Positions 1 to 4,542 of a stretch of 5,702 nt of DNA are shown here, piece after piece. Position 1 is the stretch's first letter; the number at the start of each line of letters is the position of its first letter. The notes under the pieces are model-generated. The model made no database searches. It was given only the letters and a program-made list of their open reading frames with translations, and was not told the DNA's origin. The stretch spans positions 1 to 5,702 of the forward strand of contig DJML01000014.1 in NCBI GenBank assembly GCA_002436505.1. The letters run 5' to 3'. The stretch is from Bacteroidetes bacterium UBA6491 (GTDB lineage Bacteria; Bacteroidota; Bacteroidia; NS11-12g; UBA9320). A program made the translations under genes and the position numbers.

Positions 1-117
1 ACACACGCCCTTGTTCTGTCGGGCAAATAGGAAATTATACAAGGCAGTGCGAACACCGCCGATATGCAATGGTCCTGTCGGAGAAGGAGCAAAACGTACA
101 CGAACTTGACTTGACAT
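1..117 (-). CDS. gltX: Glutamyl-tRNA synthetase, N-terminal fragment (runs off left edge)
   Basis: This gene encodes the cytoplasmic enzyme that charges tRNA-Glu with glutamate using ATP. Only the first 39 codons are present, read leftward from the ATG at 117; the rest lies outside the window. The fragment begins MSSQVRVRFAPSPTGPLHIG and continues with GVRTALYNFLFARQNKG. This is the characteristic start of class I GluRS: the FAPSPTG strand followed by the ATP-binding HIGH-type motif, here HIGG at residues 18-21, then the helix containing RTALYNFLFAR. No other family fits. The gene is divergent from the operon on the right and is not expected to be functionally linked to it. It has its own promoter at 134-165, no recognisable Shine-Dalgarno sequence, and a very short leader. 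The sequence cannot distinguish a discriminating from a non-discriminating GluRS. Confidence 0.97.
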   Translation of the reverse strand, partial: MSSQVRVRFAPSPTGPLHIGGVRTALYNFLFARQNKGVC

Positions 118-133
118 AAAATGATTTAAACGG

Positions 134-165
134 CAAAGATACACTGAGGAACGTACGACGGCAAA
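134..165 (-). promoter_or_regulatory. Bacteroidota-type promoter of gltX
   Basis: On the minus strand, TTTG (165-162) is followed after 20 nt by TATCTTTG (141-134). This matches the Bacteroidota housekeeping consensus TTTG-N~19-TAnnTTTG. The -7 box ends 16 nt before the gltX ATG at 117. Transcription should therefore start around 126-130, leaving a leader of only about 10-12 nt. The elements are visible in the sequence; the start site is inferred. Confidence 0.75.
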
Positions 166-314
166 AATTGGTCATTAAATGTGTTTCAGACCCTATTTGA
201 CGCATAAATTGACCCTGGATAGGTTTTAAATTTAGCACAAATCGGATTTAATCTATATCTTACTTTTTACAGGAAAATCCATTCGATAATCCGTATATTA
301 TCCATAAAATAGTG

Positions 315-322
315 TATATTTG
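315..322 (+). promoter_or_regulatory. Probable -7 promoter element of the six-gene operon
   Basis: TATATTTG at 315-322 fits the Bacteroidota -7 consensus TAnnTTTG and lies 27 nt before the ATG at 350. No TTTG or TTG is present at the expected distance upstream (about 288-296), so the -33 element is missing or very weak. That would suit a promoter of low basal activity or one that needs an activator. Transcription would start near 327-330, and the 16-bp palindrome at 337-352 would then lie in the leader. No later promoter is obvious before 5702, so this one may drive all the rightward genes. Confidence 0.5.
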
Positions 323-336
323 GTTTCTTGCTAAAC

Positions 337-352
337 CATTGCTTAAGCAATG
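337..352. repeat. Perfect 16-bp palindrome over the first start codon
   Basis: CATTGCTTAAGCAATG is fully self-complementary. Its last three bases are the ATG at 350-352. As DNA it could be a site for a dimeric regulator just downstream of the predicted promoter. As RNA it could fold into a 6-bp stem (CATTGC/GCAATG) with a TTAA loop. That hairpin would bury the ATG at 350 and leave the in-frame ATG at 359 exposed. The symmetry is seen directly; the role is inferred. Confidence 0.55.
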
Positions 353-1285
353 TACGTTATGTTGAATTTGAAAGTTAATCATTTACCCCTGGTTTGTCTT
401 CTACTTCTTTTAACCGTTTTTGGATGTAAAAAGACAGAAGAAAGGACCGTTCCTGATAATGAAGCGGTGATCCCGCACAAAGTTTCCACGATCAAGATCG
501 AGAATTATGTCAATCGATGTTTTATCGACCTTTTGGGGCGTACTGCCCTTGAGTCTGAACTGGATGAAGAGGTGGAATTACTTAAGGAAAACAATCTTTC
601 CAGGGAAGCAAGGCTCGCTTTTGTTACAAAACTTCAGACAGACACGACCTTCCGGGAGGGGGATTCTTCTTATATGCACGCTTATTTTCAGCGTATCTAT
701 GATCTGGCGAAGTCAAGGTTATGTGAAGGTGCAGCAGACGGTGAATTTCTGCGTTATGTTGGCCTGGCCAATTTTGGGATCTTACAGGCCAGGTTGTACG
801 GGGACTCTATCACGGTGTTCAGGTTGCTGGATCAGATCAGAAGAAATCAATCGGTGGTGGACAGCAGGATCGAATACCGAAAGGGTGAAATTGAGATAAA
901 CGAAATGTTTACACGCCTTCTGGACAACAATGTTTATGATGTCATAAACATGAACACGTTCAATTTTGTAAATGCTTCTTTTGATGACCTGCTCTACAGA
1001 TTTCCGTCGCAGTCAGAATTTAACATCGCATACAAGATCATTCAGAATAATGAACTGGGTGTTTTGTTCGGTGGAGCTGCCAGCAATAAAAGGCAGTACT
1101 GCGAACTTGTAGCTAATTCAGATGATTTTTATGAAGGCCTGATTAAATGGGCATATATACTGTTCCTTGCCAGAGAGCCATCTCCTCAGGAAGTGGCAAA
1201 CTACTACCCGGAACTGAGAGAGACAGGAAACTACCATGAGCTGGTACGAAATATTGTGATTAAAGATGAATATGGGAATTTTTAA
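350..1285 (+). CDS. Lipoprotein with three DUF1549/DUF4214-like motifs (gene A)
   Basis: This is a predicted 311-residue lipoprotein. A hydrophobic segment (residues 11-24) ends in a lipobox-like VFGC, with lipid-carrying Cys26, followed by KKTEE. The mature protein looks mostly helical. A short motif occurs three times: YVNRCFIDLLGR (53-64), FVNASFDDLLYR (206-217) and LIKWAYILFLAR (264-275). Each places an Arg at the twelfth position and a Glu exactly six residues later (E70, E223, E281). The first copy resembles the RR-x-hydrophobic-LDLLGRxPTxEE signature of DUF1549 in planctomycete PSCyt1-DUF1549-DUF1553 proteins. The last copy, with its EPSPQE and terminal KDEYGNF, resembles DUF4214-type repeats. 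The function is unknown; a scaffold or partner for the DUF1501-like protein of gene C is the best guess. The start could be ATG 350 or ATG 359; both give a plausible signal peptide, and the second avoids the palindrome. It is the first gene of the operon and overlaps gene B by up to 20 nt. Confidence 0.85.
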   Translation: MYVMLNLKVNHLPLVCLLLLLTVFGCKKTEERTVPDNEAVIPHKVSTIKIENYVNRCFIDLLGRTALESELDEEVELLKENNLSREARLAFVTKLQTDTTFREGDSSYMHAYFQRIYDLAKSRLCEGAADGEFLRYVGLANFGILQARLYGDSITVFRLLDQIRRNQSVVDSRIEYRKGEIEINEMFTRLLDNNVYDVINMNTFNFVNASFDDLLYRFPSQSEFNIAYKIIQNNELGVLFGGAASNKRQYCELVANSDDFYEGLIKWAYILFLAREPSPQEVANYYPELRETGNYHELVRNIVIKDEYGNF

Positions 1286-1772
1286 GAAAAAGAATCTGAC
1301 AGTAATTGCTTTCTTTATGGCATTTGTCTTGTCCGCATGTGAGAAGGACGTTATTCCTACCTATGGGGTTAATCCGGTATCAGTGGAAGATGAAAGTCTT
1401 CTGAAATTTAAGAAAAAAACGCCAAAGCAATACATCTCTATCCTGTATACAGATCTGTTCAAAGAAGCCATTTCAGTAAATAAACTGGCAAGCACGGAAA
1501 GAGTGATCGAATCAGTTGGTGATAAGGCGCTGGTCCATGAGATCATCGTGAGTAACTACATGAACCATCCTGATGTTACCATCCCTGCGGATACGTTCAT
1601 GCGAAATAATCTGGATACATTTATTAGCCTGACCTACAGGAAATTCTATCTACGTCAACCGAGCCAGATAGAACGTTCATTCTTTAAAGAGTATATCAGT
1701 AATAATCCCAATGTAACAGTTGAATTAGTTTATGTGGCCTTTGCTGCTTCCGATGAATATCAGTTTTACTAG
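1266..1772 (+). CDS. Small lipoprotein related to gene A (gene B)
   Basis: This is a predicted 168-residue lipoprotein. A basic N-terminus (KKKN) and a hydrophobic stretch end in a canonical lipobox LSAC with Cys25. Near the C-terminus FISLTYRKFYLR (119-130) is followed by QPSQIE, giving the same Arg-to-Glu spacing of six residues (R130, E136) as the three motifs of gene A. A weaker copy, YISILYTDLFKE (56-67), lies near the mature N-terminus with Glu in place of the Arg. The protein ends in SDEYQFY, comparable to the KDEYGNF end of gene A, so A and B are probably diverged paralogues. It starts inside gene A, at ATG 1266 (20-nt overlap) or ATG 1272 (14-nt overlap); both are in the same frame. 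Translational coupling is likely. No enzymatic motif is visible, and a structural or partner role is inferred. Confidence 0.85.
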   Translation: MNMGIFKKKNLTVIAFFMAFVLSACEKDVIPTYGVNPVSVEDESLLKFKKKTPKQYISILYTDLFKEAISVNKLASTERVIESVGDKALVHEIIVSNYMNHPDVTIPADTFMRNNLDTFISLTYRKFYLRQPSQIERSFFKEYISNNPNVTVELVYVAFAASDEYQFY

Positions 1773-1775
1773 GAA
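1771..1775 (+). promoter_or_regulatory. Shine-Dalgarno-like site before gene C
   Basis: AGGAA overlaps the TAG stop of gene B and sits 5 nt before the ATG at 1781. It is the clearest Shine-Dalgarno-like sequence in the window; the other genes here show little or none. It supports 1781 as the start and suggests gene C is translated efficiently. Confidence 0.5.
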
Positions 1776-1780
1776 ATGTT

Positions 1781-3121
1781 ATGAAGAGAAGAGAATTTAT
1801 TAAAAAAGCATCCCTGACTGCTGCCGGAAGTATCGCATTTCCTTACATACTTCCGTCAGGAAGACTCTTTGCTCAAACGGGTACGGAACTGGCAGGTCAC
1901 GTAGTATATGTTCTGTTTGCAGGCGGTGTGCGTCACCAGGAATCGATAGGGCAACTGTATCTCAGTGGAAGTCAGGATTCAAATGTCGGCGGTAACGTGA
2001 TGTACAACATGCTCAACGGAGCGCCTCCTGATAGAAAAATTGTATATGGTACCACACCTGCCGGTGAACCGCAGGGCAGTCAGCCAATACCTCAGTTGCT
2101 CGGATCTACCATCCAGTCTCAGGGAACAACATTTCAGGAAGTAAGAGCTGTTAACGGAGGCCATTATGGCGGATTGACGTCGCTGATCACTGGAAACAGG
2201 GCCACAGCACAAGGATTAAGGGTGAGGCCAAATTATCCGACGGTATTCGAATATTTAAGAAAGCACCGTGGTTTTGCGACTACAGACGCATGGTTCGTAG
2301 GAAATGGCATTGGCAATTCTGTGCCCCTCCTGAACTCATCCGAACATCCGGAATACGGGTTGAATTATGGAGCAAATTTCGTTGCCCCGCTTATAACTTT
2401 TGGTGGAGAAGGCAGGGATATCCTCGCTAACGCCAAAGTTTATCACCCGCAGGAAGAACTTGAACCAATTTATAAAATGAAACATTTCCTTGACAATTCT
2501 TTCAGGATACGCCAGGGAGATATTGAAGGCATCAGAAATACGGAAGAGGAAAAGATAAACATCAAAGCCTTCTTCAGAGATATTTTCAACCGGGGCGGGT
2601 CTACAGCAAGTCCACCGGTTGCGGATAATGGGGACCTTAGGACCGTAGGCTATGCAGCTGAAGTGCTTAAATGGTTCAAGCCAAAATTAATGGTCGTCAA
2701 TTTACACGCCGTTGATAGCTGTCACTCGAATTTTACCAGCTATCTGAGAAGCCTTCACAGAGCAGATCATGCCGTCGGATGGTTATGGAATTACATTCAG
2801 AACAATATTCCTGAGATGGCCAACAACACAATCATGATTGCAACTCCTGAATGTGGAAGGAACGAGAACCCAAACCCGATCCAGGATGAAAACGACTGGT
2901 TTGCATACGATCATAGCGGCGACCTGAACACACAACGGGTATTTACACAAATGGTCGGTAAAAATGTCCCTCAGAACCTTGTGGTCGGCAGCGAGTCAAA
3001 CCCTATAGGTACATCAGTGGACAACGTGCTTACGATCGCCGATATTTTCGGGGTGAAAGACCAGGTAAATGCTGCAGGATTTATCGATAATTCTGCTCGT
3101 TCATTATTTGATCGCATTTAA
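1781..3121 (+). CDS. Tat-exported DUF1501-like protein, alkaline phosphatase/sulfatase superfamily (gene C)
   Basis: This is a 446-residue protein with a twin-arginine signal: KRREFIKK at residues 2-9, a hydrophobic segment, then a likely cleavage after LFA (about residue 31). Tat export implies folding, perhaps with cofactor loading, before crossing the inner membrane. The mature part begins with a strand and turn, VVYVLFAGGVRHQES (41-55), where DUF1501 proteins carry a similar GG-x-S/R turn instead of the metal-binding Asp of true phosphatases. GGHYGGLTSLITGNR (126-140) matches the nucleophile-to-TGR region of sulfatases, with His128 where the Cys/Ser would be. Later come VDSCH (311-315), LHRADHAVGWLW (325-336), PECGRNENPN (356-365, compare the EFGRTPxxN of DUF1501) and YDHSGD (376-381, compare the DH of DUF1501). 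The order and spacing fit DUF1501 better than an active sulfatase. Its only two cysteines, C314 and C358, lie in the two conserved motifs. It starts 8 nt after gene B and ends 3 nt before gene D. Substrate and activity are unknown. Confidence 0.85.
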   Translation: MKRREFIKKASLTAAGSIAFPYILPSGRLFAQTGTELAGHVVYVLFAGGVRHQESIGQLYLSGSQDSNVGGNVMYNMLNGAPPDRKIVYGTTPAGEPQGSQPIPQLLGSTIQSQGTTFQEVRAVNGGHYGGLTSLITGNRATAQGLRVRPNYPTVFEYLRKHRGFATTDAWFVGNGIGNSVPLLNSSEHPEYGLNYGANFVAPLITFGGEGRDILANAKVYHPQEELEPIYKMKHFLDNSFRIRQGDIEGIRNTEEEKINIKAFFRDIFNRGGSTASPPVADNGDLRTVGYAAEVLKWFKPKLMVVNLHAVDSCHSNFTSYLRSLHRADHAVGWLWNYIQNNIPEMANNTIMIATPECGRNENPNPIQDENDWFAYDHSGDLNTQRVFTQMVGKNVPQNLVVGSESNPIGTSVDNVLTIADIFGVKDQVNAAGFIDNSARSLFDRI

Positions 3122-3124
3122 ATT

Positions 3125-4099
3125 ATGAGGATAAAGGAAACATACATATCGCCTGTACTGGTCATTGCATTTGCCGCAATTGTTCTTCTGTTCTCGTCGT
3201 GCAAGAGGGAAACAATAGAGGCAGACAATCCATACAATAATCAAGGCGAACTGGATGAACACGATCGAGTTCTAGGGGATTCTCTGAAGCTGGATACTTT
3301 CTCAATTCAGTGGATACAGAAACATATCTTTACGCCAACGTGTGCGAACTCAGGTTGTCATGACGGTTTGTTTGAACCGGATTTCAGAACGGCATCAAGC
3401 TCCTATAATACACTTGTGAACCGTGCTCCTATTAAACAGGACGCGCTGGATCCTCTTCCAGCACGTGTAGTTCCGGGAATGGCTGATCGTTCAATGTTAA
3501 TAAGAAGACTTACGGAAGACCTGAACGGGAACTCCGGGATAATGCCGCTTGCAGTTGAGCAAGATTCTGACTGGCCGGCGAAGAAGGAGGAGTATATCAG
3601 CATCATCAGTAAATGGATCAACGATGGTGCAAAGGATCTTAACGGCAATTCAGGCGACAGCCTTGACATAGAACCACAGTTCGTCGGATTTACAGTTTTC
3701 CTTAACGGAAGTGAATTGCCAAGGGCGAATGAACAAACCCCGATTCTTGTCCCTCAGGGTACTTCAAATCTTGAAATATGGTTTGCCTATACAGATGACC
3801 ACCTTTCTCCGGTGGATTTTATGAACAACACCTTTGCATTTACAATAGATGCAACGGATTTTAAAGATAGTGTGACCTGGAAACAACTGTCAAAAGTTCC
3901 AGGGGGTAAAACATTTACGGGCTATTTTGGTGATCAGGTGACCTCGTACCATAAGGCGACAGTGGATGTGTCATCATACAATGTAAATGATGTGATATGG
4001 TTCCGTTCAAAGGTCTCTGATAACGTCAATGACGTAGAACTCCCGAACGATAATATGCTTTTTAACCTGCGACTGAACGCAACGATCAGAATACAATGA
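3125..4099 (+). CDS. Lipoprotein with PSCyt1-like cytochrome c domain and beta-rich C-terminal domain (gene D)
   Basis: This is a 324-residue lipoprotein with a hydrophobic segment at 10-23 and lipobox FSSC (Cys26). Residues about 60-170 form a cytochrome c-like domain. IFTPTCANSGCHDG (68-81) carries a CX4CH haem-attachment motif (C73, C78, H79) rather than the usual CXXCH. VVPGMADRSMLIRRLT (115-130) and then IMP (139-141, Met140 as likely distal haem ligand) are followed by EEYISIISKWINDGA (155-169). This order (CH, VPG-x-x-x-S-x-LIRR, MP, W-I-x-x-GA) is that of the PSCyt1 domain found fused to DUF1549 in planctomycetes. Residues about 185-324 look like a beta-sandwich of unknown family ending in a strand. 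The heptapeptide DLNGNSG occurs twice (132-138 and 171-177). A role in electron transfer or redox sensing at the outer membrane is inferred. The gap from gene C is only 3 nt, and the ATGA junction with gene E suggests coupled translation. Confidence 0.87.
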   Translation: MRIKETYISPVLVIAFAAIVLLFSSCKRETIEADNPYNNQGELDEHDRVLGDSLKLDTFSIQWIQKHIFTPTCANSGCHDGLFEPDFRTASSSYNTLVNRAPIKQDALDPLPARVVPGMADRSMLIRRLTEDLNGNSGIMPLAVEQDSDWPAKKEEYISIISKWINDGAKDLNGNSGDSLDIEPQFVGFTVFLNGSELPRANEQTPILVPQGTSNLEIWFAYTDDHLSPVDFMNNTFAFTIDATDFKDSVTWKQLSKVPGGKTFTGYFGDQVTSYHKATVDVSSYNVNDVIWFRSKVSDNVNDVELPNDNMLFNLRLNATIRIQ

Positions 4100-4542
4100 G
4101 AGAATATTTTTACATAGTCATATTATCATTTCTGATACTGGGATGTACAAAGGAAAATCTGGTATCTCAGGAACCCGGACCTCCGACCATTGAGTTCGTT
4201 GATATTCAGCCGCGAAACGTTGTGGAATTCAAAGACTCAATTTCTGTAACATTTCGATATTCAGACCCCGACGGAGACCTGGGCTCAGAGAATCCTGACC
4301 GTAAGCTTGTCTCCGTGATGGATACACGGCTTGATGAGCCTGACTATTACCATTTGCCGATTCTGGCACCTCCGGGCTCCAAGCCTGCCATTAAGGGGCA
4401 GCTTACAATGAAATTGAAAAACACTTTCCTACTAGGTTCAGGAGGAGACGAGGTGACTTCATACGTTATAAAGGTTACAGACAGGGCTGGAAATGAGAGT
4501 AATTCAATAACCACACCACCGATCACCATCTCAAAAGAATAA
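4096..4542 (+). CDS. Small Ig-like lipoprotein with DPDGDLG loop (gene E)
   Basis: This is a 148-residue lipoprotein with a hydrophobic N-terminus and lipobox ILGC (Cys17). The mature domain looks all-beta. ISVTFRYSDPDGDLG (49-63) has the acidic DPDGDLG loop seen in many Bacteroidota secreted proteins, where it may bind calcium in the manner of PKD or cadherin-like domains. The last strands, YVIKVTDRAGNESNSI (113-128), resemble the final strands of Ig/fibronectin-like folds. No catalytic residues are apparent. It is probably an accessory or adhesion-type subunit, but the exact role is not recognisable. Its ATG overlaps the TGA of gene D (ATGA), and its TAA overlaps the ATG of gene F (TAATG), so it is locked into the operon on both sides. 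Confidence 0.8.
   Translation: MREYFYIVILSFLILGCTKENLVSQEPGPPTIEFVDIQPRNVVEFKDSISVTFRYSDPDGDLGSENPDRKLVSVMDTRLDEPDYYHLPILAPPGSKPAIKGQLTMKLKNTFLLGSGGDEVTSYVIKVTDRAGNESNSITTPPITISKE

Larger units (their letters stand above)
118..349. other. Divergent intergenic region between gltX and the operon
   Basis: This AT-rich spacer holds the gltX promoter (134-165), the proposed operon -7 element (315-322) and most of the palindrome (337-352). The middle part, about 170-310, contains no convincing gene, RNA or terminator. Both flanking genes point away from it, so no terminator is expected here. Confidence 0.6.

Noticed and set aside
35..238. Minus-strand open frame of 67 codons running across the gltX start and the intergenic region
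   Set aside because: It overlaps the unmistakable gltX coding frame in another frame, and its predicted peptide is Ser/Phe/Cys-rich with no recognisable domain.
288..296. A -33 element for the operon promoter
   Set aside because: No TTTG or TTG occurs at a 17-23 nt spacing from TATATTTG; only the -7 element can be supported.
507..899. Second plus-strand open frame of 130 codons inside gene A
   Set aside because: Gene A has a lipoprotein signal, internal repeats and operon context in its own frame; the alternative frame gives a Trp/Cys-rich peptide without features.
1781..3121. Annotation of gene C as an active sulfatase or alkaline phosphatase
   Set aside because: The expected catalytic Cys/Ser and the first metal-binding Asp are not in place, while the ECGR and DH motifs fit DUF1501.
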